A stretch of 64,000 bases of DNA from Rhizobium sp. R711 (GTDB lineage: Bacteria > Pseudomonadota > Alphaproteobacteria > Rhizobiales > Rhizobiaceae), in assembly GCF_002211365.1 (NCBI RefSeq), contig NZ_LOKZ01000011.1:28945-92944 (forward strand). Direction: 5' to 3'. Shown here in pieces: positions 51,881 to 61,235 of this stretch. The notes beneath the pieces were generated by a model. The model saw only the letters and a program-made list of their open reading frames with translations, ran no database searches and was not told the DNA's origin. Numbering within the stretch: the stretch's first letter is position 1; each line of letters starts with the position of its first letter. The translations under genes and the position numbers were made by a program.

Positions 51881-52717
51881 ATGAAGCCGCGTTTTCTTGT
51901 CTTCGCAATCGCCTGCCTGATAGTCTTGGTCGCCGCGGAGGCGGCTGTCGCCCAGGAGGAGCGAAAAAACGTCAGCCAGTGCCAGGCCATCGCCCAATCG
52001 ATCCCGCAAGCAACCTTTGCCAGTTTCACAGGTCCAGCGCCGATCATTGGCGCCGGCGTCACCGACCAGTCGGTCACGCTGACCTACATCGGACATTCCA
52101 CCTTCCTCATTGAGACGCCGGGCGGCGTAACGATCGCAACCGACTACAGCGGCTGGTACTCGCCGCCACAGGTGCCAATGGTCGTGACCATGAACCGCGC
52201 TCACTCATCGCACTATAGTTTGGTGACCGACCCGGCCATCAAATATGTGCTGCATGGATGGAGCGACGTACCGGGCGAGAAGGCCAAGATCGATCTCGTC
52301 GTTGGCGATACCTACATCCGCAATGTCACCACGGATATCAGGGGCGGCTTCGGCGCGCCGCAGCGGGATGGGAACTCGATCTTCATTTTCGAGGTGGCCG
52401 GTCTCTGCATCGGTCACCTCGGCCATCTGCATTACGAATTGACGGACGCCCACTACACCGAGATCGGCAGGCTGGATGTCGTGATGGTTCCGGTGGATGG
52501 TGGCCTGACGATGGGCTCCGACAGCATGAGCCGCGTCATCAAGCGGCTGCGTGCCTCGCTGATCCTCCCGATGCATCAGCCGCGGCCGCTGCAAAGCTTC
52601 CTGTCGATGTTCGGACCTGATTTCGATATCAGCTACGCGCCGACGAACACGATTTCGGTATCACTGCGCACCTTGCCGAAAAAGCCGTTGATCTATGTCG
52701 CGAAGGGAATGCGGTAA
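51881..52717 (+). CDS. Exported MBL-fold metallo-hydrolase (UlaG-like)
   Basis: The 278-residue precursor has a Sec signal (LIVLVAAEAAVA|QE) and a metallo-beta-lactamase fold of the UlaG type: YIGHSTFLIETPGGVTIATD at the front, a central VDGGLTMG segment and ILPMHQPRPLQSF near the end. The HxHxDH loop of classical members is replaced by a simpler NRAHSSHYS, as is often seen in this group. The start at 51881 has a GGAGGAAG site. It is not obviously linked with its neighbours; substrate unknown. Confidence 0.75.
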   Translation: MKPRFLVFAIACLIVLVAAEAAVAQEERKNVSQCQAIAQSIPQATFASFTGPAPIIGAGVTDQSVTLTYIGHSTFLIETPGGVTIATDYSGWYSPPQVPMVVTMNRAHSSHYSLVTDPAIKYVLHGWSDVPGEKAKIDLVVGDTYIRNVTTDIRGGFGAPQRDGNSIFIFEVAGLCIGHLGHLHYELTDAHYTEIGRLDVVMVPVDGGLTMGSDSMSRVIKRLRASLILPMHQPRPLQSFLSMFGPDFDISYAPTNTISVSLRTLPKKPLIYVAKGMR

Positions 52718-52738
52718 AAACCCGGAGCGTGCCGGGTC
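52715..52738 (-). terminator. Intrinsic terminator between convergent genes
   Basis: ACCCGG and CCGGGT pair around a 6-base loop; on the minus strand the hairpin runs into TTTTTAC, so it terminates the PPOX-fold gene ending at 52747. It overlaps the last codon of the convergent MBL gene. Confidence 0.7.
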
Positions 52739-52746
52739 AGCTATTC

Positions 52747-53250
52747 TCAAGCGAACTGCAGGTGCTGCCTGATGCCGACATCGGGAATCTTGTCATCGTC
52801 GAGATTGGCTTTGGCAATCTCCCAGCCGAACTTGAGCTTGTTGCTCGTCGAAACCCAGATCTCGGCGTCGTCGACATGCATTGCAAGCATCGTCAGCTTC
52901 GGGTCCTTTTTGCCATCTTCGTACCAAGCGGCGACAATGGAGTTCCAATACTCATCGATCTTGGATGAGTCGGGACGCACTTCGATCTTACCGGCAAGGC
53001 AGGCGTGATAGTCGTGCTCCTTGCCAACGACGCAGAAATGCGCCCGCGTGCCCGGCTTGATCGCACGCGCAATCCCTGCATCGGACTTCGTGTAGAACCA
53101 GATCGTGTTGGTCTTCGGGTCGGGATGTGGGGCCATCGGCTGCATATGCATATCCACGCCGTCTATCCCCAACATACCGGCCTGAATGTCGTTCACCTGA
53201 TCCCAGAGTTGGCGTGCCGGATGTTCCCGCGCCTCGTTGAAACTAGCCAT
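52747..53250 (-). CDS. Pyridoxamine-phosphate-oxidase-like (general stress protein 26) protein
   Basis: The 167-residue cytoplasmic protein is a split-barrel flavin-fold protein of the general stress protein 26 group: a first strand pair with GIDGVDMHMQPMAP, the strand TNTIWFYTKSDAGIARAI, then THAHFCVVG-like sequence (RAHFCVVGKEHDYHACLAG) and EYWNSIVAAWYEDGKKDPKL. These proteins bind FMN or related flavins. The start at 53250 is the first Met, with AAGGAAG upstream. It is convergent with the MBL gene. Role: probably stress-related, unknown. Confidence 0.85.
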   Translation of the reverse strand: MASFNEAREHPARQLWDQVNDIQAGMLGIDGVDMHMQPMAPHPDPKTNTIWFYTKSDAGIARAIKPGTRAHFCVVGKEHDYHACLAGKIEVRPDSSKIDEYWNSIVAAWYEDGKKDPKLTMLAMHVDDAEIWVSTSNKLKFGWEIAKANLDDDKIPDVGIRQHLQFA

Positions 53251-53423
53251 GGCACTTCCTTCCGTTTCGAGGGTTCGTAGTTTGAAACGTCAACTTTCAG
53301 GCTTTGTTCCGCACTTCCGGATACATGAGCAAGAGGCGGAACGAAGCCGTTTTCCCTTGAATGCGGCCGATTTCACTCTTATAAGGCGGCCCATTCCGAC
53401 AATAAGACGTGAACAGGGGTGCC

Positions 53424-54170
53424 ATGGCTGGCCATTCACAGTTTAAAAACATCATGCATCGCAAGGGCCGTCAGGATGCCGTGCGGTCGAAAATGTTCTC
53501 CAAACTCGCGCGCGAAATCACCGTTGCCGCCAAGGCGGGTCTGCCCGATCCTTCGATGAACGCCCGCCTGCGCCTGGCGATCCAGAACGCCAAGGCACAG
53601 TCCATGCCGAAGGACAACATCGACCGCGCCATCAAGAAGGCAGCCGGCGCCGACAGCGAGAATTACGATGAGGTCCGCTACGAAGGTTACGGCCCGGGCG
53701 GCACGGCGATCATCGTCGAAGCCCTGACCGACAACCGCAACCGTACCGCGTCGAACGTCCGTTCGATCTTTACGAAGGCAGGCGGCGCACTCGGCGAAAC
53801 CGGCTCGGTTTCCTTCTCCTTCGATCACGTCGGCGAAATCACCTACAAGGTTGCCGCCGGCGATGCAGACAAGGTGATGGAAGCTGCGATCGAGGCCGGC
53901 GCCGACGACGTCGAAACCGATGAAGAAGGCCACTACATCACGACCGCCTTCGAATCTCTCGGTGAAGTCGCCAAAGCCCTCGAAGGCTCGCTAGGCGAAG
54001 CCGAGACCGTCAAGGCCGTCTGGCGTGCACAGAACAACGTGCCGGTCGACGAGGAGAAGGCGCTGTCGCTGATGAAGCTCATCGACAGTCTGGAAGACGA
54101 TGACGACGTCCAGAACGTCTATTCCAATTTCGAAGTGGACGAAGAGGTTCTGGCCAAGCTTTCGGCCTGA
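53424..54170 (+). CDS. yebC: YebC/PmpR-family protein (TACO1-like)
   Basis: YebC proteins are DNA-binding or ribosome-associated factors; recent work links them to relief of stalling on proline-rich stretches. The 248-residue product has the defining N-terminus [20 protein letters not shown], then the conserved [20 protein letters not shown], the [20 protein letters not shown] motif, and the [11 protein letters not shown] domain. The start at 53424 (MAGHSQF) fits the family; five more codons are open before it. In most rhizobia yebC precedes ruvCAB; here an anti-sigma gene follows. Confidence 0.96.
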   Translation: MAGHSQFKNIMHRKGRQDAVRSKMFSKLAREITVAAKAGLPDPSMNARLRLAIQNAKAQSMPKDNIDRAIKKAAGADSENYDEVRYEGYGPGGTAIIVEALTDNRNRTASNVRSIFTKAGGALGETGSVSFSFDHVGEITYKVAAGDADKVMEAAIEAGADDVETDEEGHYITTAFESLGEVAKALEGSLGEAETVKAVWRAQNNVPVDEEKALSLMKLIDSLEDDDDVQNVYSNFEVDEEVLAKLSA

Positions 54171-54231
54171 TGCCTGCAAAGGAAGTATCGTGTTAGGCGT
54201 CGGCCGGATCGCTCCTGCCGGCGCTTTCGTT

Positions 54232-55047
54232 TCAGGGACGCTCCTTTTCGGGCGCCAAGCCGGCTCGCGCGGTGAAATTCTTGCGGAATACGGCAAGATC
54301 TTCGGCACTGGCATCGGATATCGCCCAGAAGACCAGTCCGCCATTCGACCATTCGCTGATATTGTATCCCTCGCGTTCCGCGCTGCCCTGTGCCGTCGAC
54401 GCACCCGGCCATATGAACAGATTGATCACGTGGCCGCGGAGCCGGTAGATAAGCGCCACGACGACCCTTCCGCCGATGTAATCGACCCTGCCCCCGATCA
54501 GGGGGAATCCTTGCGCCGCCAGATCGACGACCGGCGGCGAGAAGTCGACCTTGCCGTTGAACCAGGGCTTGACCGTGTGCCGATCCGAGGTCTGCACATC
54601 AGCCAGATGATCGGCAAGCAATGAGTGGACATGGCTGGCAACGATCTGATCTTCGATATCTACCCCACGCGGCAGATTGACGAAAAGGAAGACGCTTGCT
54701 GCCAGCGCGGCAAGCGACGGCACAAGGCTCCATTGCCGGATGAATGGGAAAATCTGCGCCCAGATGCCGTCTTCAGCCGCAACCAACTTCTCCGAGTTCG
54801 CGGCATTCTCCAGTGACAGGCTGTCCAGAACTCGCGAACGCGCCTCTTCCGGCATCCGCCATTTGACCCCGCCTTCGCCGATGACCTCCCGCATCGCGGT
54901 CACCCTTTCCAGCGCGGCGCTGCATGAGGCGCAGCCGGCAAGATGCGCCTCGAATTGCGCCGAATGGATCGAATCGAGCTCGCCATCGACGAAACCATGC
55001 AGCATGTCGCTCCACTCGGGGCAGCCTTTTTGGCTTTCATCGCTCAT
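54232..55047 (-). CDS. Zinc-binding anti-sigma factor (ZAS family)
   Basis: The 271-residue protein has the ZAS site HLAGCASC (His, Cys, Cys at about 35-42, following a DGELDSIHSAQFEAH helix), a mid-protein membrane helix (LVPSLAALAASVFLFV, about 107-122), and a periplasmic part of about 140 residues (ending GLAPEKERP). It should bind and inhibit the ECF sigma factor whose gene precedes it and overlaps it by 11 bases. Anti-sigma factors of this type release the sigma when a redox or envelope signal is sensed. Confidence 0.88.
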   Translation of the reverse strand: MSDESQKGCPEWSDMLHGFVDGELDSIHSAQFEAHLAGCASCSAALERVTAMREVIGEGGVKWRMPEEARSRVLDSLSLENAANSEKLVAAEDGIWAQIFPFIRQWSLVPSLAALAASVFLFVNLPRGVDIEDQIVASHVHSLLADHLADVQTSDRHTVKPWFNGKVDFSPPVVDLAAQGFPLIGGRVDYIGGRVVVALIYRLRGHVINLFIWPGASTAQGSAEREGYNISEWSNGGLVFWAISDASAEDLAVFRKNFTARAGLAPEKERP

Positions 55048-55783
55048 GGCGCGCCACCCCGCCCTTCTCCATGGTCATCCAGGCCTTGCCGAACTCCTCC
55101 CGCGCCCGCGCAAGCCTGGACATGACGGTGCCGATCGGCGCGTCGATGACTTCGGCGATCTGCCGGTAGGGAAGGCCTTCGAGCTCCCGCAGCACCAACA
55201 CCTCCCGCATCGGATCGGAAAGATCGCTGATGACCTGCCGGACGCGTTCCGACTCGCTCTTACGGATGACGGACGTTTCCGGCGTGTCATCGTCGGATGC
55301 AATCTGGCAAGTCGCGGAATCCGCTTCGCCGGCCCAGGCGTCCTCGGCCATCGGCACCTCGAAACGGGCCTTCTGGCGGTCGTCGAGCAGCCAGGCGCGG
55401 TAGCAGTTCCTGACGATCGAAAATATCCAGGCGCGCGGATCACCACCACGATAGCCCTTGAAGTTCCGATAGGCGCGCAGGAAAGCTTCCTGGACGATAT
55501 CGCCCGCGGCATCGGCATCGCGGCTGAGGAAACGAGCAAAATTATAGGCGTCGTCAAGCTGCGGGAGGATGGTTTTCTGAAAGCGCTGCATTGTATCGGC
55601 AGGCGTGCGCGCCGCCGCCGCATCCAGCAGCGGCCGCGTCATCTCCAACGACATACCAATCATGGCGGACAGGGCTTTCAGAAAAGGCACCATTCGCGCG
55701 GCACGGGCAATCACCCAACCACCGCCCCATGCAGGGCGCCGGCTCTCGAATGAACGGAAATCCGCGATCTCAGCCTCTGTCAT
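55037..55783 (-). CDS. ECF-family RNA polymerase sigma factor
   Basis: An ECF sigma factor: region 2 with YNFARFLSRDADAAGDIVQE and AFLRAYRNFKGYRGGDPRAW, then region 4 with MREVLVLRELEGLPYRQIAE and IGTVMSRLARAREEFGKAW. The start is uncertain: Met codons at 55783, 55693, 55654 and 55591 are all in frame; 55783 has GAGGAAG nearby, while 55591 (MQRFQKTILPQL) is the shortest giving a full region 2. It overlaps the anti-sigma gene by 11 bases, so the pair is coupled. Divergent from the MBL-TPR genes, which may be its targets. Confidence 0.85.
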   Translation of the reverse strand: MTEAEIADFRSFESRRPAWGGGWVIARAARMVPFLKALSAMIGMSLEMTRPLLDAAAARTPADTMQRFQKTILPQLDDAYNFARFLSRDADAAGDIVQEAFLRAYRNFKGYRGGDPRAWIFSIVRNCYRAWLLDDRQKARFEVPMAEDAWAGEADSATCQIASDDDTPETSVIRKSESERVRQVISDLSDPMREVLVLRELEGLPYRQIAEVIDAPIGTVMSRLARAREEFGKAWMTMEKGGVARHER

Positions 55784-56063
55784 CGTCTTCCTCGGTGTTC
55801 GGCCGACCGCATCGGACCGCTCGCTTGCCTCAAGATAGATCGCTCCGGTCGTCATTTTATTCCGTCGCGCCGCCGTTTTTTTTTTGCAGGCAACGTCCAC
55901 GGAAAGCGTGTATCCAAAAAATCTCCCATCCGTTTCAGCGACTTATGGCGATCTCTCCGTATACCGGGAATAACCGCGGGCGGCCTCCGATCTTGTCTGA
56001 TAGCGGCCGCACCCATTGCCCTGCCGCCGCCAGCGCACACAACGCGACAAGAGGAGACTTGCG

Positions 56064-57038
56064 ATGTTCACCATGACACGCCGTACCGTCCTTGGCACCG
56101 CCACCACGGGCGCGGCTTTCGGCCTTGCTTCGAAACTCCAATTCGTTTGGCCGGCCTTTGCCGAAACGGCCGACGAGCCGACCGTCGGTTTTTACAGATA
56201 TGGGGTCGGATCGGTCGAGGTCACCGCCATCTATGACGGCATCTGGCGAAAGCCGCACGACCCGGCCTTTATCAAGAATGCCTCCATCGAAGACACTAAG
56301 GAGGCTCTCGCCAAGGCCGGCCTGCCAACCGCGTTCATGCCGATCCCGCTCACCGTTGTCGTCCTCAGAATGGGCGACCGGCTGATCATGATGGATGCCG
56401 GCTCGGGTGTCGGCCAGTGGCAGGCGAATGCCACGCACCTACCCGCCAACATGGCGGCGGCAGGCATCGACTACAGGAAGATCAACACGATCATGATCTC
56501 GCACTTCCATCCCGACCACGTCTGGGGCCTGATGGAGAAAGGCACCAATGCGGCCGTCTTTACCGATGCCGAACTGATCGTCAACGCAACGGAGTATAAC
56601 TGGTGGACGGAACCAGGCCGCGTCGAAAAGCTTGCCGAAAGCAGGAAGGCCGCCGGACAGCGCATCGCTAACGTGTTCCCGAAATGGCAGAACTGGAAAC
56701 TCGTCGAGGACGGCGCCGAGGTAGCGCCCGGCATCCGCATCTTGTCGGCGCCGGGACATACGCCCGGTCACTCCGCCTATCTAGTGGACGGCGGAAACGA
56801 ACAGCTGATGGTGTCCGCCGACATCATGTATGTGCCCGCCCTGCTCGCCCCGCACCCGGAATGGCAGGGGGCCTACGACCAGGACGGGCCGATGGCGATC
56901 GACACACGCCGCAAGCTCATCGACCGTGTCATTACAGACAGGATCGCGATCTGCGGCTCGCACTTTCCATTTCCGGGCTCCGGCACCTTCGTCAAGGACG
57001 GCAACGCTTACGGCTTCACGCCCACCATCCAGGCCTGA
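56064..57038 (+). CDS. Tat-exported MBL-fold metallo-hydrolase
   Basis: The 324-residue precursor has a twin-arginine signal (MTRRTVLGTATTGAAF, RR at 6-7) cleaved near AFA|ET. It has a metallo-beta-lactamase fold with the full zinc motif ISHFHPDHVWGL, plus LSAPGHTPGHSAY, MVSADIMYVPALL and CGSHFPFPGSG with the further histidines. Tat export implies folding with its metals in the cytoplasm. ATG 56064 has an AAGAGGAGA site. It is 22 bases before the TPR gene and divergent from the ECF sigma gene. Substrate unknown. Confidence 0.88.
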   Translation: MFTMTRRTVLGTATTGAAFGLASKLQFVWPAFAETADEPTVGFYRYGVGSVEVTAIYDGIWRKPHDPAFIKNASIEDTKEALAKAGLPTAFMPIPLTVVVLRMGDRLIMMDAGSGVGQWQANATHLPANMAAAGIDYRKINTIMISHFHPDHVWGLMEKGTNAAVFTDAELIVNATEYNWWTEPGRVEKLAESRKAAGQRIANVFPKWQNWKLVEDGAEVAPGIRILSAPGHTPGHSAYLVDGGNEQLMVSADIMYVPALLAPHPEWQGAYDQDGPMAIDTRRKLIDRVITDRIAICGSHFPFPGSGTFVKDGNAYGFTPTIQA

Positions 57039-57060
57039 GAGGCTAAAGGAGGCTATCGCC

Positions 57061-57558
57061 ATGAAAAGACATATCGCCAACTTCGCCGTTCTCGGCGTCA
57101 TGGGCTTGTACGCACTCTCCGCCGCTGGTTCCGCGATCTCTGCACTGACCGCCGCTCCGGCCTTCGCCATCGACAATATCGAATCCACCAATGCGCCAGA
57201 TTTGACGCAGGCGCGCGCCAAGATCGCTGCGGGAGACTATCAGGGGGCGCGAGACGAGCTTCGCGGCCTTGCGGAGAATACGCAGCAGGCAGACGTCTAT
57301 AATCTGCTTGGCTTTACTCTGCGCAAGACCGGCGACTACAGGACCTCGCTGACCTATTACACGAAGGCGCTGGAGCTCGAGCCCGATCACAAGGCGGCCC
57401 GGGAATATCTGGGCGAGCTTTACGTCGAGACCGGCGATATGGCCAAGGCAAACGAGCAGCTCGCACGGCTGACGACGCTTTGCCCGAACGGCTGCGAGGA
57501 GCGCGACGATCTCGCCAAGGCGATCGCTGTAAAGATGGCGTGGAAGGCAGGTAACTGA
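57061..57558 (+). CDS. Exported TPR-repeat protein
   Basis: The 165-residue precursor has a signal (LYALSAAGSAISALTAAPAFA) and two to three TPR units (ARAKIAAGDYQGARDELRG, ADVYNLLGFTLRKTGDYRTS, LEYYTKALELEPDHKAAREY-like, then YLGELYVETGDMAKANEQLA), with a late CPNGCEE Cys pair. TPR proteins hold partners, so it may bind the Tat-exported MBL enzyme encoded before it. The start at 57061 has AAAGGAGG. Confidence 0.85.
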   Translation: MKRHIANFAVLGVMGLYALSAAGSAISALTAAPAFAIDNIESTNAPDLTQARAKIAAGDYQGARDELRGLAENTQQADVYNLLGFTLRKTGDYRTSLTYYTKALELEPDHKAAREYLGELYVETGDMAKANEQLARLTTLCPNGCEERDDLAKAIAVKMAWKAGN

Positions 57559-57566
57559 TGATCAAA

Positions 57567-57594
57567 GGGAGCAGGCAGAATACCTCCTGCTCCC
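57567..57594. terminator. Hairpin between the convergent TPR and cox genes
   Basis: GGGAGCAGG and CCTGCTCCC pair around a 10-base loop, between the TPR gene stop (57558) and the oxidase subunit IV stop (57617). There is no long T-run; it may act on both transcripts. Confidence 0.5.
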
Positions 57595-57616
57595 CTAGGC
57601 AAAGCAGGAGGCCATG

Positions 57617-57952
57617 TCAGGAACCGGCCCCACCGAGGAAGGCAAGTCGGGTGAAGATCGTGTAGTGCGACTCGGATGCCATCATCGCCACGAAAACGAG
57701 AACGAGCAGCGGCGGGAGCAATATCGCGTAGACGAGCGCCAGCCGCTCCCACGCCATATGCATGAAGATCGCAACGATCAGCCCGGCTTTTAGCATCATG
57801 AAGACAATGATGAGCGTCCAGCGCAGGTAGCCCTGAATGCCGAGATAATCGACGAGATAGGAGAAGGTGCTGAGGACGAACAGTAATCCCCAAACGACGA
57901 GATAGAGCCGGATCGGATGCTGTTGGCCGGAATGCGCTTGTGCCTGTGCCAT
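57617..57952 (-). CDS. Cytochrome c oxidase subunit IV (caa3/CyoD-like)
   Basis: The 111-residue protein has three membrane helices (LYLVVWGLLFVLSTFSYLV, TLIIVFMMLKAGLIVAIFMH, and VYAILLPPLLVLVFVAMM), the pattern of prokaryotic subunit IV (COX4_pro), which stabilises subunit I. The segment AGLIVAIFMHMAWERLALVYA is typical. It is the last gene of the cox operon, 9 bases after coxP on the same strand. Confidence 0.85.
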   Translation of the reverse strand: MAQAQAHSGQQHPIRLYLVVWGLLFVLSTFSYLVDYLGIQGYLRWTLIIVFMMLKAGLIVAIFMHMAWERLALVYAILLPPLLVLVFVAMMASESHYTIFTRLAFLGGAGS

Positions 57953-57961
57953 ATTGCGACC

Positions 57962-58687
57962 TCACCACAGATAGAAGAAGGCGAAGATGAAAACCCAGAC
58001 GAGGTCGACGAAGTGCCAATAGAGGCCCATGATCTCGACGATCTCATAGTTGCCCTTGCGGCTCGTGAAGAAGCCGCGCCGACCGGTATCGAAGTCCCCG
58101 CGCCATACCTTGCGCGCCGTAATCAAAAGGAAGATCACGCCAAAGGTTACGTGCGTCCCGTGAAAACCGGTGATCATGAAGAAGGATGATCCGAACTGCG
58201 CCGCACCCCACGGATTTCCCCAGGGACGCACGCCTTCGGTGATGAGCTTCGTCCACTCGAACGCCTGCATCCCGACGAAGGTGGCACCGAGCGCGGCGGT
58301 GAGAAGCATCAAGGCAGCCGTCTTGCCGCGCTCGCGGCGATAACCAAAGTTAACGGCCATGGCCATCGTGCCGCTGCTGCTGATCAGAATGAAGGTCATG
58401 ATCGCGATCAGGATCAGCGGGATCTTCTGTCCGCCGATATTGAGCGCAAAGACCTCGCTCGGATTGGGCCATGGAACCGGCGTCGACATACGGGCTGTCA
58501 TGTAGGCCAGCAGGAAGCAGCCGAAGATGAAGGTGTCGCTAAGGAGGAAGATCCACATCATGGCCTTGCCCCAGGAGACATTCTTGAACGCCCGCTGGTC
58601 CGAGGCAAAGTCGACCGCCACTCCACGCAGACCGGCGGGCGGCCCCATGGTTACGTCGTCAGTTTCCATTCGGGTCAATTCAGCCAT
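57962..58687 (-). CDS. coxP: Heme-copper oxidase subunit III (CoxP-like)
   Basis: The 241-residue protein is a full subunit III with about five to seven membrane helices: WGKAMMWIFLLSDTFIFGCF at the start, GMQAFEWTKLITEGVRPWG, FFMITGFHGTHVTFGVIFLL (the HGxH motif of subunit III), and ending YWHFVDLVWVFIFAFFYLW. It follows coxO by 10 bases. The pair of subunit III-type genes after subunit I is the coxMNOP layout known from Bradyrhizobium. The start at 58687 (MAELTRMETD) is preferred over 58696. Confidence 0.85.
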   Translation of the reverse strand: MAELTRMETDDVTMGPPAGLRGVAVDFASDQRAFKNVSWGKAMMWIFLLSDTFIFGCFLLAYMTARMSTPVPWPNPSEVFALNIGGQKIPLILIAIMTFILISSSGTMAMAVNFGYRRERGKTAALMLLTAALGATFVGMQAFEWTKLITEGVRPWGNPWGAAQFGSSFFMITGFHGTHVTFGVIFLLITARKVWRGDFDTGRRGFFTSRKGNYEIVEIMGLYWHFVDLVWVFIFAFFYLW

Positions 58688-58697
58688 CGTCCACACC

Positions 58698-59408
58698 TTA
58701 AGAAACGAGTTGACGGCAGAGGTCGACGAAGTCGTTTGCCCAGCCGGCGAAGAGCGCGAAGAGTAGCAGCCAGACGACGAGCATGAAGTGCCAGTAGGTG
58801 GCGCAGAGTTCGATGCCGAGGCGCAGCCTGGCGGACGGAACAGAGCCGCCCGCGAGCAATCTCACCCGGGTTCGCGTCAGCACCACAAGCCCGCCGAGAA
58901 TGTGGAGGCCATGCAGTCCGGTCAGCATGTAAAAGAAGCTGTTTGCCGGGTTATCGGCGAGCACATACCCGGCTGCAACGAGCTGCAGCCAGGCGACGAT
59001 CTGCCCCGAAAGAAACAGCACCGCGGTCGCTAGTGCCGCGTCGAGCCCCAGTCGCACACCATCATCCGCACCGCGCCGCGCTTGAACCACAGACCACTGA
59101 AGCGCCGCACAGCTGGCAATCAGGACCGCCGTGTTCGCCCAAAGAAGGCGGGGAATGGGGATCGCCCACCAATCGGCGCCTCCCATCCGCGACAGATACG
59201 CGCTGGCCAACAGCGAAAAGAGCGCGCCAACCACCGCGAGGAAAATGCCGAGGCCGATCTTGGCAGTGGGGATCGGCGGTTTCGCCTGCCCCTCGATGTC
59301 ATCAAGGGTGCCGACCTCCATCCACGGCTTCGACATCAGCCTTTGCCCGGACATCCACCAGATGACGATCGCAGCTATTCCCGCGAGAAAGACGAGAACC
59401 ACACTCAT
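58698..59408 (-). CDS. coxO: Heme-copper oxidase subunit III-like protein (CoxO-like)
   Basis: The 236-residue protein has about six membrane helices and is a divergent subunit III: LLWANTAVLIASCAALQWSV, FLSGQIVAWLQLVAAGYV, FFYMLTGLHGLHILGGLVVL with the HGxH-type motif, and CATYWHFMLVVWLLLFALF. The N-terminal helix and short soluble part (MSKPWMEVGTLDDIEGQAK) is typical of coxO. Its start overlaps the coxN stop by 4 bases, and coxP follows, giving the coxMNOP order. Confidence 0.8.
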   Translation of the reverse strand: MSVVLVFLAGIAAIVIWWMSGQRLMSKPWMEVGTLDDIEGQAKPPIPTAKIGLGIFLAVVGALFSLLASAYLSRMGGADWWAIPIPRLLWANTAVLIASCAALQWSVVQARRGADDGVRLGLDAALATAVLFLSGQIVAWLQLVAAGYVLADNPANSFFYMLTGLHGLHILGGLVVLTRTRVRLLAGGSVPSARLRLGIELCATYWHFMLVVWLLLFALFAGWANDFVDLCRQLVS

Positions 59409-61180
59409 GCCGGCGCCCTCGACAATCCGGCCATTGACGGTTGGTTCTGGGGTATGAAGTCTTCGGGAGCGCCAGGTACGCTGTAGTCATAGGCCCAGCG
59501 ATAGACGACGGGGAGGTCCTTGCCCCAATTGCCATGGGGAGGCGGCGTCTGAGGCGTCTGCCATTCGAGGGTCGTCGCCCGCCACGGATTGCCGCCGGCC
59601 AGGCGACCATGGAATAGGCTCCAGACGACATTGAACAGGAACACCAGTTGCGCCGCGCCGACGACAAGCGCTGCCACCGAAATGAACATGTTCAGAGTAT
59701 GCACCGACGGCGGAATGAAAACCGTGTCGCCAAGCTCGAAGTAGCGGCGCGGCACGCCAACCAGTCCCACGTAGTGCATGGGGAAGAAGATCGCGTAGGC
59801 GCCGACAAACGTAATCCAGAAATGGATCCGTCCGAGAACCTCGTCGAGCATCCGCCCGGTAACCTTCGGGTACCAGTGATAAATTGCGCCGAAGACCACC
59901 ATAATGGGCGCGACACCCATGACCATGTGGAAGTGTGCAACCACGAACATCGTATCGGACAGCGGCACATCCACCACGACATTGCCGAGGAAGAGCCCGG
60001 TCAGCCCACCATTGACGAAGGTCACGATGAAGCCGATGGCAAACAGCATCGGCAAGGTCAGGTGGATATCACCCCGCCACAGCGTCAATACCCAATTATA
60101 GACCTTGATCGCCGTCGGCACGGCGATGATCAATGTTGTCGTGGCGAAGAAGAACCCGAAGTTCGGGTTCATGCCGCTGACATACATGTGGTGTGCCCAA
60201 ACGACGAAGCTCAGCGCCCCGATGATCACGATCGCCCAGACCATCATGCGGTAGCCGAAGATATTCTTGCGTGCATGGGTGCTGATGAGATCGGAGACGA
60301 TGCCGAATGCCGGAAGCGCGACGATGTAGACTTCCGGATGGCCGAAGAACCAGAAGAGATGCTGAAACAAGATCGGGCTACCGCCATCGGATTTCAGCTG
60401 TTCCCCCATTTCGACAATCGCAGGCATGAAGAAGCTGGTGCCGAGCAGCCTGTCGAACAACAGCATGACGGCTGCGACGAAGAGTGCCGGGAAAGCAAGC
60501 AATGCCATGACGGTAGCGGTGAAAATGCCCCAGACGGTCAACGGCATCCGCATCAGCGTCATGCCCCGTGCCCGTCCCTGCAAGACGGTGACGACATAGT
60601 TCAATCCACCCATTGTGAAGCCGATGATGAAGATGATCAGCGAAGACAACATCAGGATGATGCCCCAGTCGCGCCCGCCCGGCGTGCCTGATGTCAATGC
60701 CTGCGGCGGATAGAGCGTCCAGCCGGCGCCCGTCGGTCCGCCTGGCGCAAAAAAACCCGAGATAAGCACGATGACGGCGAGCAAATAGAGCCAGTAGCTC
60801 AGCATGTTCGCGTAGGGGAACACCATGTCGCGCGCGCCGACCATCAGCGGAATGAGGTAATTGCCGAAGCCGCCGAGGAAGAGCGCGGTCAGCAGATAGA
60901 TCACCATGATCATCCCGTGCATGGTGATGAACTGATAGTAGTGATCGGCGTCGATAAAGGAAAAATAGCCGGGGAAGCCAAGCTGCAGGCGTATCAGCCA
61001 CGACAGGACCAGTGCCACGAAGCCGATCGCGAACGCCGTCATGGAATATTGGATGGCAATGATCTTGGCATCCTGGCTGAAGACGTATTTCGTCCACCAG
61101 CTCTTGGGATGATAGAGTTCGACATCCGCCACTTCGGCAGGCGGGATAACGTCGCCGGCACTGGTTGGAATATCAACCAT
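59405..61180 (-). CDS. coxN: Heme-copper oxidase subunit I (CoxN-like)
   Basis: The 591-residue protein is subunit I: about twelve helices with the heme a ligands, HHGM-type TMHGMIMVIYLLTALFLGGF, the heme a3/CuB site WFFGHPEVYIVALPAFGIV (with the His-Pro-Glu-Val-Tyr cross-link motif), AHHMYVSGMN with the paired CuB histidines, and VVAHFHMVMGVAPIMV. The HPEVY and the K-pathway residues place it in the A family. It lies 55 bases after coxM and overlaps coxO by 4 bases. Confidence 0.93.
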   Translation of the reverse strand: MVDIPTSAGDVIPPAEVADVELYHPKSWWTKYVFSQDAKIIAIQYSMTAFAIGFVALVLSWLIRLQLGFPGYFSFIDADHYYQFITMHGMIMVIYLLTALFLGGFGNYLIPLMVGARDMVFPYANMLSYWLYLLAVIVLISGFFAPGGPTGAGWTLYPPQALTSGTPGGRDWGIILMLSSLIIFIIGFTMGGLNYVVTVLQGRARGMTLMRMPLTVWGIFTATVMALLAFPALFVAAVMLLFDRLLGTSFFMPAIVEMGEQLKSDGGSPILFQHLFWFFGHPEVYIVALPAFGIVSDLISTHARKNIFGYRMMVWAIVIIGALSFVVWAHHMYVSGMNPNFGFFFATTTLIIAVPTAIKVYNWVLTLWRGDIHLTLPMLFAIGFIVTFVNGGLTGLFLGNVVVDVPLSDTMFVVAHFHMVMGVAPIMVVFGAIYHWYPKVTGRMLDEVLGRIHFWITFVGAYAIFFPMHYVGLVGVPRRYFELGDTVFIPPSVHTLNMFISVAALVVGAAQLVFLFNVVWSLFHGRLAGGNPWRATTLEWQTPQTPPPHGNWGKDLPVVYRWAYDYSVPGAPEDFIPQNQPSMAGLSRAPA

Positions 61181-61235
61181 CGCATGCCTTCCTTCCTCCT
61201 CCCATTACGGCCGCTCCCCCGGCCGTAACGCCGGC

